Shown: in pieces, positions 36,386-45,064 of the stretch | Layout: every line of letters begins with the position of its first letter | How positions within the stretch are numbered: position 1 is the stretch's first letter | Assembly (NCBI GenBank): GCA_963706515.1 | Contig: CAVPMW010000015.1 | Span: forward strand, 62,001 to 126,000 | Origin: CAVPMW01 sp963706515 | Lineage (GTDB): Bacteria > Chloroflexota > Anaerolineae > Anaerolineales > UBA4823 | Length of the DNA: 64,000 nucleotides | Direction: 5' to 3' | Made by a program: the position numbers and the translations under genes | The notes under the pieces: generated by a model | Database searches by the model: none | The model's input: only the letters and a program-made list of their open reading frames with translations | Told to the model about the DNA's origin: nothing

Positions 36386-37248
36386 AAGCGTGCCCCATGC
36401 GCCGCTCGATCCGACTCTCAATCGCTGAAGATATGATCGTCAGGATCCAGTACATCAGCGCTGCCAGCAAGAACATCTCCATGAACTTGCTGTCCACGCG
36501 CGCCATACGGTTTGCCCGGTAGGTCATCTCCCAAACCCCCATGATCGATACCAGGGCGGAATCTTTCTGCATGGCGATGAACTGGTTGCCGATATCCGGG
36601 ATGATGATCCGCACTGCCTGCGGCAGGATCACCCGGCGCATGGTCTGGATGGAGCTCATGCCTACCGAAATAGCAGCCTCGCGCTGTCCGAAGGGGATCG
36701 ATTGGATGCCGGCGCGAAAGATCTCGGTCATGTACGCGCCGTAGTTCAGGCTGAGCGCCAGGATGCCGGATTGTACCGCCGTCAGGATAAACAGGTTGCC
36801 CAGGATAGGAAACCCCAATTCTGGATAGCTGCGCTCCGATCTGCGGCAATCCCAGGTAGATCAGGTAGATCTGGATCAATAGCGGCGTCCCGCGGAAGAT
36901 CGACACATAAAAGCTGGAGACCCCCTGGGCGATGGCGTTATGCGAAAGGCGTCCCAGAGCGCCGAGCAGAGCCAGGACGGTGGCGATAGCGATCGAAGCC
37001 AGTGAGATGCCGATCGTGTAGACCGCCCCGATCAAGAGGAACTGGTAATGCTCCAGGATATAGCTGACGCTGAAATTCAGCAGGAGCAAAGCTCCCAACA
37101 TGAACATTACGATCACCGCCCAGACGATGCTGATCCTGATCGAATGGATCAGACGCTGTCTGCGCCGATAGGCCTCCAGGTCGAGACCCATCTGCATATA
37201 TGGATCGTCAGGATTTATTACTGGGGAAACCGTTGTATCCACAGCCAT
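36375..37248 (-). CDS. Polar amino acid ABC transporter permease (one frameshift)
   Basis: About 290 residues. N-terminal cytoplasmic tail, then membrane segments including IVWAVIVMFMLGALLLL and LIGAVYTIGISLASIAIATV. The HisM-type sequence FRGTPLLIQIYLIYLGLPQIG is followed by a shift near 36825, and the EAA-like loop FRAGIQSIPFGQREAAISVGMS is in the second frame. It forms the membrane channel together with the ATPase next to it. A strong hairpin separates it from the binding-protein gene upstream. Confidence 0.9.
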
Positions 37249-37274
37249 GCGCGTCTCCGTCGGAACCGCTTAAG

Positions 37275-37306
37275 CAGGGTGAGGCTCAGAGTAGAGCCTC
37301 ACCCTG
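37275..37306 (-). promoter_or_regulatory. Strong intergenic hairpin between binding-protein and permease genes
   Basis: A perfect 13-bp stem, CAGGGTGAGGCTC (37275-37287) with GAGCCTCACCCTG (37294-37306). No T run follows on the transcribed strand, so it is more likely an mRNA-stabilising or processing element that raises binding-protein yield over permease than a full terminator. Confidence 0.7.
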
Positions 37307-37323
37307 TGGATTGGAGAGTGATA

Positions 37324-38259
37324 TTATGGAAATTGGTTAAGCGCGTTGACGTCGAATTTGGCTGCGGCAGAAGCCAAATCTACCCCGTAGTACTTCTGGG
37401 AAAGTTTTTGGAGCGTGCCGTCCTGGTGCATCTGCTGGATGATCTCGGATACCTTCTTGGTGAATGCAACCGGATCTTTCGATGCAGCTTTATCCACCGC
37501 TGCGCCAAGGTATTCAAAATAAACCGGGTCGCCCAGCTGCTTCAATGGTTTCCCGTTATTGATCTCGCCCAGACCGGTAGGCCAGGCGGTGAGGACTGCA
37601 TCCAGTCGGACGCCGTCTCCTATCTCCAGGTCTTGCAGCGCAAATGTATCCGTTTCGTATCCGGTAAATTTGGCATCGTTCACTACGAAGTTGATGGTCT
37701 CGCCGGGGATCTTCAATGATTTATCCAGGTAATATTCATAGGTACAGCCCCCGCACGCACCAACTTTCTTGCCCGAAAGATCGGAAGGCTGGGTTAAGGT
37801 GGTGTTATCTGTATGCACGAAGAAAGCGGCAGGGGTGGTGTAATAGGGCTGGGAGAAATACAGCTTCTGCATGCGCTCAGGTGTGATGGTCATCGAGCCG
37901 ACGCTGAGGTCCCAGCGGTCCGACCAGTTCCCACCGGTGATCAGGGTCCAATCCGGCGTGACAAAGCAAGGTTCCACGCCCAGCCGTTTGGCGATCTCTA
38001 CGGCGGTATCGATGTCGAAACCTTGAAGCTCATTGGCGGTATGCTGGTCTGAAGTGCATTTGGTATTGGCTGCCCGCGTGGCGTTTTCAGCTAGCTGGGA
38101 TTGCGGCGGATAGGCTGGATCTGTCGACAAAACCAGCGTGCCTCGCGAGGTAATTTCGCCGAGCTTATCTGCCGGTGCGGCACCGGGGAGAGCACTGCAC
38201 GCGGATAAAAACAAGCTCACTATCAAAAAAGCTGTAATAAATAGGGTTAGCTTTCTCAT
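37324..38259 (-). CDS. Amino acid-binding lipoprotein (SBP family 3)
   Basis: A 311-residue lipoprotein: basic start MRKLTLF, hydrophobic stretch, lipobox LSAC. The mature part has the family-3 solute-binding layout (LVLSTDPAYPP, GFDIDTAVEIAKRLG, WDLSVGSMTITPERMQKLYFSQPYY, and a C-terminal LQKLSQKYYG). Extra cysteines in TKCTSD and CGGCTYEYY are unusual and might form a disulfide or bind metal. AGGAGGA precedes ATG 38259. It delivers a polar amino acid to the adjacent permease. Confidence 0.92.
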   Translation of the reverse strand: MRKLTLFITAFLIVSLFLSACSALPGAAPADKLGEITSRGTLVLSTDPAYPPQSQLAENATRAANTKCTSDQHTANELQGFDIDTAVEIAKRLGVEPCFVTPDWTLITGGNWSDRWDLSVGSMTITPERMQKLYFSQPYYTTPAAFFVHTDNTTLTQPSDLSGKKVGACGGCTYEYYLDKSLKIPGETINFVVNDAKFTGYETDTFALQDLEIGDGVRLDAVLTAWPTGLGEINNGKPLKQLGDPVYFEYLGAAVDKAASKDPVAFTKKVSEIIQQMHQDGTLQKLSQKYYGVDLASAAAKFDVNALNQFP

Positions 38260-38657
38260 CGTTCTTCCTCCTGGAATTCGATTGGCTTGTGTTTTTCCTA
38301 TTCTGCTTAGACCAAATTTTTCTATTCCTGCTCACCTCCTGACCTGGCGAACGAATGCTAGAACCGGAACACCTGTTGAAAAACGATCGATCTGGTTACT
38401 CCGTAAACCCTTAAGCTATTATTATAGAACCCTCAAGCCAATCCGGCAAGCGGATATTTCGTTACTTCAAGTATAGCTATGTAACTGCAGATCTATTTCC
38501 GCGAGGATGGGTATACCAATTGATAGACTCTCATTTTATATCCCGGTATATCTTCTATAATCATTTAGTCGTCAGGGTCGGCTGAATTTTTGCACACCTC
38601 TGTCCTCCGCCCCGTCGAAGAAATCCCAACCAAATTAATGATCAAAGGAGAATTGCA
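38260..38657. other. 398-base divergent intergenic region
   Basis: Lies between the amino acid lipoprotein gene (minus) and the LysM protein gene (plus). It holds the minus promoter above. A TATAAT at 38556-38561 is a possible -10 for the plus gene, without a clear -35 box. I see no coding potential or strong hairpin. Confidence 0.5.
38421..38449 (-). promoter_or_regulatory. Promoter of the amino acid transporter operon
   Basis: Minus-strand TTGCCG (38444-38449) and TATAAT (38421-38426) separated by 17 bases, about 160 bases before the lipoprotein start. Confidence 0.65.
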
Positions 38658-39824
38658 ATGAAAGCCATAATAAGGATGCTGCTCGTCGTAACCCTGGCTG
38701 GAACGCTCGTATTGATCCCCTTCACGCCTGCCAGCGCAGAAGTTCCCGTTGCCTATCAAGTCCAGCCCGGCGACACCCTGCAGCGCATTGCCGTAGCTCA
38801 CCAGGTCACCCTGAAAGCCTTGATGGACGCCAACCCCGAAATCCGCAAACCCAAAGTGATCACCCCGGGGCAATGGTTGAGGCTGCCCGGCAACGCCGTT
38901 CTCCCGCGGCAAAGCTTCATTGCTCTTTTAGCCTCCGGTCAGTTCGAGATCGATGAGATCTTGAAAGAAATCCAGGTCCACGCGGTCTACCGGATTGTGG
39001 GACGCGAATTCACCCTCGGCAAGTGGGGGCAAAAGTCGGTGATCGTTGCTGTAGCCGGTGGGGGCTTGAACAACGCCGCGATCGGGACGAGCGTCCTGCT
39101 GACCCACTTTAACGTCAGTGTTGTGGGCTTCGTTGGGATCGCTGGCGGCGGTCACGATACTTTGATTGGGGATGCCTGTGTTGCCTCGGGCGCCGTTCAA
39201 AACGATCAGGGCAACTGGTTCGACTTCGAGTTTCCGGGCGGAGTCATCGCCCCCGGACTGACCTGGTATATGGGCGGTCAGCCGGTGATCCGGGATTCGG
39301 GCACGACCAGCGAGCTGGTCCTGTTCCCGGATGCAGCGATGTTCACTCAGATCCAAGCCAGCCTCGCCTCCATTGAGCTGCCCCTGGTCGGACCGGAAGT
39401 TGCCGACTTTTTAGGCGTGCCGCAATACCACCCGAGCATCCTGACCGACTGCTGGTCGGCAAGCGGCAACCAGTTCGTCACCAGCGAGCGAACGCTTTTG
39501 CTGCTCGACCAGCGCATCGGGCTGGCTGCAAACCAGCTTGGCGTCACCGCTCCTCGTTACAATATCGTGGATGAGGAAGACTTCGGCGCAATCCAAACCG
39601 CGGCGGAATACGGCGTCCCCTGGTTCATCGTCCGCGTTTCCGTGGACCTCGCCCGCCAGTGGGACCCCGCGCGCGGTGTGCCTTACGACTTAATCAACGA
39701 TCCCGACGCGATCTGGGGCTGGTTCTTCGTCAATGGTGCATCGTATGGGAATTTCGATTGGAATTATTTCTACCGCCAGATCGAGATCGTCGTTGATCCG
39801 ATCGTCGCCGCACTGCCTCAGTAG
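38658..39824 (+). CDS. Secreted LysM protein with a nucleoside-phosphorylase-like domain
   Basis: A 388-residue protein. Signal peptide about residues 1-27, ending in ASAE. LysM domain about 32-77 (YQVQPGDTLQRIAVAHQVTLKALMDANPE). From about 105 the fold looks like the phosphorylase/nucleosidase superfamily: SVIVAVAGGGLNNAAIGTSVLL, then VVGFVGIAGGGHDTLIGDACVASGA, equivalent to the nucleoside-binding glycines, and a YGVPWFIVRVSVD C-terminal strand. Purine nucleoside permease-like or nucleosidase activity at the cell wall is possible. The LysM would anchor it to peptidoglycan. The substrate is unknown. Confidence 0.75.
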   Translation: MKAIIRMLLVVTLAGTLVLIPFTPASAEVPVAYQVQPGDTLQRIAVAHQVTLKALMDANPEIRKPKVITPGQWLRLPGNAVLPRQSFIALLASGQFEIDEILKEIQVHAVYRIVGREFTLGKWGQKSVIVAVAGGGLNNAAIGTSVLLTHFNVSVVGFVGIAGGGHDTLIGDACVASGAVQNDQGNWFDFEFPGGVIAPGLTWYMGGQPVIRDSGTTSELVLFPDAAMFTQIQASLASIELPLVGPEVADFLGVPQYHPSILTDCWSASGNQFVTSERTLLLLDQRIGLAANQLGVTAPRYNIVDEEDFGAIQTAAEYGVPWFIVRVSVDLARQWDPARGVPYDLINDPDAIWGWFFVNGASYGNFDWNYFYRQIEIVVDPIVAALPQ

Positions 39825-39912
39825 GAGTTGCCCTGGCGAGAAATACAGCGATCGCTGTTTTCTGCAAAAAGCCAATAATCGCTGAGTGAGGTAGACGTAT
39901 CAGAACAAAACA

Positions 39913-39945
39913 AAAACGCCCGGAATGAACCGGGCGTTTTATTAT
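39913..39945 (+). terminator. Terminator after the LysM protein gene
   Basis: AAAACGCCCGG (39913-39923) pairs fully with CCGGGCGTTTT (39930-39940). T/A-rich sequence follows on both sides, so it may work in both directions. Confidence 0.85.
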
Positions 39946-40007
39946 CAGTGATAAGCAGTTAAAATAGCGGATGCTCAAATCCGCTTGATCAGCTACTGGA
40001 TTTTAGC

Positions 40008-40241
40008 CTACGATGATATGCCAGATTGGCTTAAGTTTGGAGTCGTATTCTCCTTCATTGCGTTGCTGCTATGCCCATCGATTCTCATCGGTTCAGGAAT
40101 ATGACTTCCTGAAGGATAACCGGCGGCGCGCATACGATCCATCTGCTCATCTGCCATAGCAGCTGCCTTACAGATGGCAAGGGTGAAGACCATGGAGAAG
40201 GAGATAAATATAAGCAATCCGACAATCACAACAGCAATCAT
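40008..40241 (-). CDS. Small single-pass membrane protein, unrecognised
   Basis: About 77 residues from ATG 40241, which follows GAGGG at a fitting distance; a longer reading from 40298 lacks support. One clear membrane segment (MIAVVIVGLLIFISFSMVFTL) at the N-terminus is followed by a soluble tail with charged and polar residues (ADEQMDRMRAAGYPSG). No family is recognised. It points away from the next small ORF across an AT-rich gap. Confidence 0.5.
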   Translation of the reverse strand: MIAVVIVGLLIFISFSMVFTLAICKAAAMADEQMDRMRAAGYPSGSHIPEPMRIDGHSSNAMKENTTPNLSQSGISS

Positions 40242-40680
40242 ATTTGCACCCTCTGGCAATCTTCTATGATCGATATGATTTAAATATAGGCTCGACAATC
40301 CTCATTGTCAAGTGTAACAACATACAATTGTGCAAATGGTATTGATCCTAACATAGCTGGAATCACCCGGGACCCACTTACGATCTGCACAACTGCATTC
40401 TAGTGTAATCGTTACAAGCTTCATGCCAACTCCAAGCCTATATAATGAGAGAGAAACATCCCGGAAAAATAACTGCTGACCTCACCAAGGAAAATCAAGA
40501 TTTTCGTTCTGTCCCCGTAAATCGTAATCTACACAGCTATTGTGCTTGATATAATCGAGGTTTATTACCGGACAAGGTCGCTCTGAATTATTAACCGCAC
40601 GCTGTACGTGGCAAGCAAGATCTGCAATTCGGTCGAATTAATGTGGTTAACGGCAAGCAAAAAAGGTTGTGGAGGATGCG
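40242..40680. other. 438-base divergent intergenic region
   Basis: AT-rich stretch between two small genes. An extended -10 element, TGA then TATAAT (40547-40555, TATAAT at 40550-40555), faces the plus-strand genes. A second TATAAT-like string lies near 40438-40445. No other structure is apparent. Confidence 0.5.
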
Positions 40681-40881
40681 ATGAAAAGCATTCGAGACTG
40701 GCGGGAGGAGAGTATCCAAAAAATATCTTCGATTTCATCATCGAGAGTGGCGATTATAGATCATTCAGTTATTGAAAATGAGATAGATGATCCAATTATA
40801 ATGACTGAGTCTATGTTAGAAGAACGATCAACGTTCTCTCAATCGCCAGGATTCGAGGCAAGCCGCATAAAAAAATTATAG
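40681..40881 (+). CDS. Small hypothetical protein, unrecognised
   Basis: A 66-residue soluble product from ATG 40681, with GGAGG five bases upstream. It begins MKSIRDWREESIQKISS and is rich in Ser, Ile and acidic residues. No domain is recognised. It lies 13 bases before the dehydrogenase gene and probably shares its transcript, about 125 bases from the extended -10 element at 40547. Confidence 0.45.
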   Translation: MKSIRDWREESIQKISSISSSRVAIIDHSVIENEIDDPIIMTESMLEERSTFSQSPGFEASRIKKL

Positions 40882-40894
40882 AGTGGAGAGAAAA

Positions 40895-41806
40895 ATGTCG
40901 GAGAATAAATTAAGAGTAGGTTTTATCGGCATCGGCGCGATGGGTACACCGATGTCGCAGAATATCTTGAAAGCTGGTTTTCCTTTAACCGTATACGACC
41001 GCCAGCCCGCGCGGACAGCCGAGTATGCCAGGAGTGGGATTCCTGTCGCCTCGAGCTGTGCGGAGGTCTCCAGAAAGTCGGATGTGGTCATCACCATGAT
41101 CGGTCAGGTGGCAGAGGAGCTGGAGGCAGTTTTAGGAGAGGGCGGCGTGCTCGAAGGTGCGCATCCCGGTCTCACATTGATCGATACCAGCACGGTGGGG
41201 ATCGTCGCCACGCAGAAGATGGCGGAGGCAGCGCGGGAGAAAGGCGTGGCGTTCCTCGACGCAACCGTATCCGGGTCGGTCGGGCCGGCGAAGGAAGGCA
41301 AGCTTAGCTTTATGGTTGGGGGCGACCGCCTCGCGCTCGATGCCGTGGAACCTGTCCTGCGCGCAATGAGTGAGCGGATATACCATGTTGGGCCCAATGG
41401 AGCAGGGAGTGCGATGAAGGCGATCGTAAACCTGATGATCGGCATGACCGTTCTGACGGTGGCGGAGACGCTGACGCTCGGACGCCAGGCCGGTCTCGAC
41501 CCGCACCAAATGCTCGAGATCCTCGGGGTGACCGCCGTCAGCTCGCCGCACCTCAAGAACAAGGGCAGCATGATGATTGAGCGGCGCTTCGAGCCTGCCT
41601 TTGCGCTGAAATATATGCAGAAGGATTTTGACTTGATCATGGAAGCTGCCCGTGTGCTCAAGACCCCGCTGTTTACCAGCGCCATCGCCCATCAGGTCTA
41701 TACGGCAGCCAACGTGGCAGGGTACGGCGAGCTGGATTACAGCGGCGTGGTCAAATTTCTGGAAGACGTGGCTGGCTTGCAGATCGCGGAAGACGTGCTG
41801 CCATAA
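40895..41806 (+). CDS. 3-hydroxyisobutyrate / 2-hydroxy-3-oxopropionate dehydrogenase-like (second copy)
   Basis: About 303 residues. GFIGIGAMGTPMSQNILKAGF is the NAD(P)-binding motif, DATVSGSVGPAKEGKLSFMVGG the substrate loop, and GPNGAGSAMKAIVNLM carries the catalytic Lys. GGAGAG precedes ATG 40895, preferred over GTG 40883. It is diverged from the homologue at 5339. The downstream quinone reductase starts 13 bases after its stop, so the two form an operon. The substrate is not predictable. Confidence 0.83.
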   Translation: MSENKLRVGFIGIGAMGTPMSQNILKAGFPLTVYDRQPARTAEYARSGIPVASSCAEVSRKSDVVITMIGQVAEELEAVLGEGGVLEGAHPGLTLIDTSTVGIVATQKMAEAAREKGVAFLDATVSGSVGPAKEGKLSFMVGGDRLALDAVEPVLRAMSERIYHVGPNGAGSAMKAIVNLMIGMTVLTVAETLTLGRQAGLDPHQMLEILGVTAVSSPHLKNKGSMMIERRFEPAFALKYMQKDFDLIMEAARVLKTPLFTSAIAHQVYTAANVAGYGELDYSGVVKFLEDVAGLQIAEDVLP

Positions 41807-41818
41807 GGGCCTGCTGAG

Positions 41819-42811
41819 ATGAAAGCTATCATTCTCTACGAACACGGCGGGCCGGAGGTGCTCCAGGTCGAGGATATTCCCATGCCCATCCCAAAAGATG
41901 GAGAGATCCTGGTAAAAAATCGGGCGATTGGGGTTAATTTCGTCGATACACAGCATCGCGCGGGGCAAAACTATCCGGTTAGGCTGCCTCTCATTCCAGG
42001 CACCGAAGCGGCGGGAATTGTCGAGGCGGTAGGCACTGGGGTAAGCCTGTTCAAAGTGGGGGATCGAGTCGGCTACGCCGGCTACATGGGTGGGAATTAC
42101 GCTGAATACACGCTCGTCCCAGAGGAAAAGCTGGTGCCCATTCCGGCAGGCGTATCGTTCGAATTAGCGGCTGCCTCCTTATTGCAAGGGATGACGGCCC
42201 ATTGCCTGAGTCACAGCGTTTATCCAATAAAGGAAAATGATACTGTGCTCATTCACGCAGCAGCTGGAGGCGTAGGATTATTTTTGGTGCAAATGGCCAA
42301 ACGCCGGGGCGCGACGGTCATTGGCACTGTTTCCAACCCAGAGAAGGCAGAATTCGTGCGCGGGGTTGGGGCTGACCATGTTATCGATTATTCGCAAGCT
42401 GATTTTGAAACAGAAACGATGCGGCTGACAGATGGAGCAGGGGTCCAGGTAGTCTATGACTCTGTTGGAAGGGCAACTTTCGACAAAGGGATTAATGTCC
42501 TGCGAGCGCAGGGTTATATGGTCGTTTTTGGTTTGACCAGCGGTCCCGTCCCCCTCTTCGACATCAATCGCTTATCGGGGATTACCGGGAGCGGGAATAA
42601 AGGTTCGCTGTATCTGACCTGGGCGACGCTGAATGATTATTCAGCTAACCGGGCGGACCTGTTGTGGCACGCCAGGGAGGTGCTTGATTGGATCGCTGAG
42701 GGGACGCTCAAAGTGTATGTTGCCCGGACATTGCCCCTGACGGAGGCTGTTGAAGCTCATCGCTTACTGGAAAGTCGCCAGTTGATGGGAAAAGTGTTGT
42801 TGCTGCCATAA
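41819..42811 (+). CDS. NADPH:quinone reductase (zeta-crystallin-like MDR)
   Basis: A 330-residue medium-chain reductase. IPGTEAAGIVEAVGTGV lies in the catalytic domain; the nucleotide-binding motif is HAAAGGVGLFLVQMAK. Zinc-binding cysteines are absent, as in QorA-type enzymes. Such proteins reduce quinones or alpha,beta-unsaturated carbonyls using NADPH. It is cotranscribed with the preceding dehydrogenase. Confidence 0.9.
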   Translation: MKAIILYEHGGPEVLQVEDIPMPIPKDGEILVKNRAIGVNFVDTQHRAGQNYPVRLPLIPGTEAAGIVEAVGTGVSLFKVGDRVGYAGYMGGNYAEYTLVPEEKLVPIPAGVSFELAAASLLQGMTAHCLSHSVYPIKENDTVLIHAAAGGVGLFLVQMAKRRGATVIGTVSNPEKAEFVRGVGADHVIDYSQADFETETMRLTDGAGVQVVYDSVGRATFDKGINVLRAQGYMVVFGLTSGPVPLFDINRLSGITGSGNKGSLYLTWATLNDYSANRADLLWHAREVLDWIAEGTLKVYVARTLPLTEAVEAHRLLESRQLMGKVLLLP

Positions 42812-42862
42812 TGCGGTGAGTAGGAACAAATGAATTTAATGCTCACCGGATTAGAAAAACAA

Positions 42863-42897
42863 AAGAATTAACCGGTCGTGCCTGAAGGTTAATTCTT
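42863..42897 (-). terminator. Terminator of the tRNA-Lys transcript (may also stop the quinone reductase gene)
   Basis: AAGAATTAACC (42863-42873) pairs fully with GGTTAATTCTT (42887-42897). On the minus strand it is followed by TTGTTTTTC. Confidence 0.7.
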
Positions 42898-42918
42898 ATC
42901 TCTACCGCCACATCTAGG

Positions 42919-42991
42919 TGACCCCGAGGCGGATCGAACGCCTAACCAGACGATTAAGAGTCGCCTGCTCTGCCAATTGAGCTACGGGGCC
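42919..42991 (-). tRNA. tRNA-Lys (anticodon CUU)
   Basis: The minus strand folds into a full cloverleaf: acceptor GGCCCCG with CGGGGTC, D-arm GCTC/GAGC, anticodon stem GGCGA/TCGTC around loop CTCTTAA (anticodon CTT, reads AAG), and T-arm AGGCG TTCGATC CGCCT. The discriminator base is A. The CCA end is not encoded. Confidence 0.95.
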
Positions 42992-43002
42992 GTGCGCGGG
43001 GT

Positions 43003-43029
43003 ATTATACCTTAAAGAGTCCCTAGTCAA
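43003..43029 (-). promoter_or_regulatory. Promoter of tRNA-Lys
   Basis: Minus-strand TTGACT (43024-43029) and TATAAT (43003-43008), 15 bases apart, somewhat short. The -10 is 11 bases from the mature 5' end. Confidence 0.55.
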
Positions 43030-43074
43030 CACAGCCCCCTTTTGCGTGTATAATCAGGAAACTCGCTGCCTGCC

Positions 43075-44061
43075 ATGCCTGATCCTTCGCCTCTTTCCAT
43101 TTGTTCCATTGCCGGCATACAAGTCGGGCATGCCCAGGACCTGGACGCCCTGACCGGCTGCACGGTCGTTTTGTGCCCGGCAGGCGCTACGGGTGGCGTT
43201 GACCAGCGCGGCGGAGCGCCCGGCACGCGCGAGACAGATGCGCTGTACCCAATGCACCTGGTGCAGAAGGTGCACGCCATCGTGCTCTCCGGCGGCTCAG
43301 CTTTCGGATTGGATGCCGCCAGCGGCGCCGTGCGCTACCTGGAGGAACGCGGGGTAGGCTTCGACGTCGGCGTGGCACGCGTGCCCATCGTTCCCTCTGC
43401 CATCCTGTTCGACCTGGGTCTCGGTCGGGCTGATCTGCGCCCGGACGCGGGGATGGGCTACCAGGCCTGCCTGAATGCTTCCAGCGCTCCGCCTGCCGAG
43501 GGCAACTGTGGCGCTGGGACCGGAGCTACCGTCGGCAAGATCCTCGGCATGCAGCAGGCGATGAAATCTGGCACCGGCAGCGCCTGCCTCGACCTGGGCG
43601 ACGGTCTGCTGGTTGGCGCCCTGGCCGCGGTCAATGCCTTCGGCGACATCCTCGATCCTTCCAGCGGGCAGATCATCGCTGGAGCGCGCTTGCCCGGCGC
43701 AGGCGGGTTCGCCGATACCCTCCAGGTGATGAAAGCCGCGGCAAAGGAGCTGCGCGCTGGATTCAGCCGCAGTGAGAGCACGGTCATTGGCGTGGTCGCT
43801 ACCAATGCCCTGCTCACCAAAGAAGGTGCCAATAAGGTTGCCCAGATGGCCCACGACGGTCTGGCGCGCACCGTCCGTCCAGCCCACACCATGCTCGATG
43901 GGGATACGATCTTCAGCCTGGCAACCGGTGAGATCGAAGCGGACGTCAACCTGGTGGGCGCTTATGCCGCAGAAGCATTCACCCAGGCAATTTTGCGTGC
44001 GGTGCACACTGCCGCACCCGCCGGTGGTTTACCCTCAATATCCAGTCTGGACCGGACATGA
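43075..44061 (+). CDS. P1-family (S58) aminopeptidase / amidase
   Basis: A 328-residue N-terminal-nucleophile hydrolase of the DmpA/BapA/NylC group. These enzymes cleave themselves and then hydrolyse beta-peptides, D-amino-acid peptides or nylon oligomers. Family features: GTRETDAL near the start, VLSGGSAFGLDAASGAVRYL, GNCGAGTGATVGK, and IGVVATNALLTKEGANKVAQMAHDGLARTVRP at the self-cleavage and nucleophile region. A TATAAT (43049-43054) lies just upstream. The stop overlaps the next start as ATGA, so translation is coupled with the HD-GYP protein. Confidence 0.87.
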   Translation: MPDPSPLSICSIAGIQVGHAQDLDALTGCTVVLCPAGATGGVDQRGGAPGTRETDALYPMHLVQKVHAIVLSGGSAFGLDAASGAVRYLEERGVGFDVGVARVPIVPSAILFDLGLGRADLRPDAGMGYQACLNASSAPPAEGNCGAGTGATVGKILGMQQAMKSGTGSACLDLGDGLLVGALAAVNAFGDILDPSSGQIIAGARLPGAGGFADTLQVMKAAAKELRAGFSRSESTVIGVVATNALLTKEGANKVAQMAHDGLARTVRPAHTMLDGDTIFSLATGEIEADVNLVGAYAAEAFTQAILRAVHTAAPAGGLPSISSLDRT

Positions 44062-45062
44062 GTAAAGAGACTTTACTGATCGTCGAAGACAACGACACTT
44101 TGCGGGATGGCTTGCGTGAGATGCTCGGTTTAGAGGGATTCGCCGTGGTCACCGCCGCCAACGGGAACGAAGCCCTGGGACGGATGAGCACGATCACCCC
44201 CGACTTGATCCTCTCCGATATTGCCATGCCGGTGATGGATGGCATCGAGTTTTTCAGCGCCGTGCGCAATCGCCCGGAATGGGTAACGATACCCTTCCTC
44301 TTCCTGACCGCTCGCGGTGAAAAGCAGGACATCCTGCGCGGCAAAAACCTGGGCGCAGAGGACTACCTGGTCAAGCCGCTCAGCCGCGATGAGCTGGTAA
44401 CGGCTGTCCGCTCCCGCCTGGCTCGCTCCGAGCAGCTGCGCATGGTCCAGCTGCAGCGTGCTTACGAAGCCAGCCTGACCGCCCTGGCGAACGCGATTGA
44501 CCTGCGCGACCGCTATACCCGCGGCCACGTGGAGCGCGTGACTGGCTATGCCGTCGCTTTGGCCGGTCAGCTAGGCTGGGTCGAGAAACGGATGGAGCAG
44601 CTCCGCTTCGGCGCGATCTTGCATGATATTGGAAAAATCCACATCTCAGAGAAGATCCTGCTCAAAACCGGGCCAATGACGGACGAAGAGTGGGAAGACA
44701 TCAAACGCCACCCGATTATCGGCGCTGAAATGATCAAGGACATCCCCTATCTCACTCACGCCGTTCCGATCATCCGCTCGCACCACGAGCGCTGGGACGG
44801 GAAGGGCTACCCGGACGGGTTGGAAGGTAAGCTGATCCCGATGGGGGCGCGGATCGTGGCCATAGCGGACGCATTCGACGCTATGACCACTAACCGTCCG
44901 TACAGTCCGGCGCGCACCTTGGAGCTTGCATATCAAGAGATCCTGGATTGTACCGGCAGCCGTTATGATCCGGATATCGTGCGGGCTTTTTCAGAGATGT
45001 GGGAGGCTAACCAAATCCGTGAGATCGCGGCAAACTGGCAATCCACCGCTACTGCTGTATAA
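44058..45062 (+). CDS. Response regulator with HD-GYP cyclic-di-GMP phosphodiesterase domain
   Basis: A 334-residue protein. Receiver domain about residues 5-120, with acidic pocket EDN, phosphoacceptor Asp54 (SDIAMP) and Lys106. The HD-GYP domain follows: HD at 189-190 (GAILHDIGKI), HHE at 242-244 and GYP at 250-252 (GKGYPDGLEG), all intact, so the phosphodiesterase should be active. Phosphorylation would control c-di-GMP or pGpG breakdown. No histidine kinase is nearby. It overlaps the P1 peptidase gene by four bases. Confidence 0.93.
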   Translation: MSKETLLIVEDNDTLRDGLREMLGLEGFAVVTAANGNEALGRMSTITPDLILSDIAMPVMDGIEFFSAVRNRPEWVTIPFLFLTARGEKQDILRGKNLGAEDYLVKPLSRDELVTAVRSRLARSEQLRMVQLQRAYEASLTALANAIDLRDRYTRGHVERVTGYAVALAGQLGWVEKRMEQLRFGAILHDIGKIHISEKILLKTGPMTDEEWEDIKRHPIIGAEMIKDIPYLTHAVPIIRSHHERWDGKGYPDGLEGKLIPMGARIVAIADAFDAMTTNRPYSPARTLELAYQEILDCTGSRYDPDIVRAFSEMWEANQIREIAANWQSTATAV

Positions 45063-45064
45063 AA

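Noticed and set aside
39845..39858. Palindrome ACAGCGATCGCTGT containing the HIP1 octamer GCGATCGC.
   Set aside because: A single occurrence in this window is expected by chance and gives no evidence for a HIP1-rich cyanobacterial origin.
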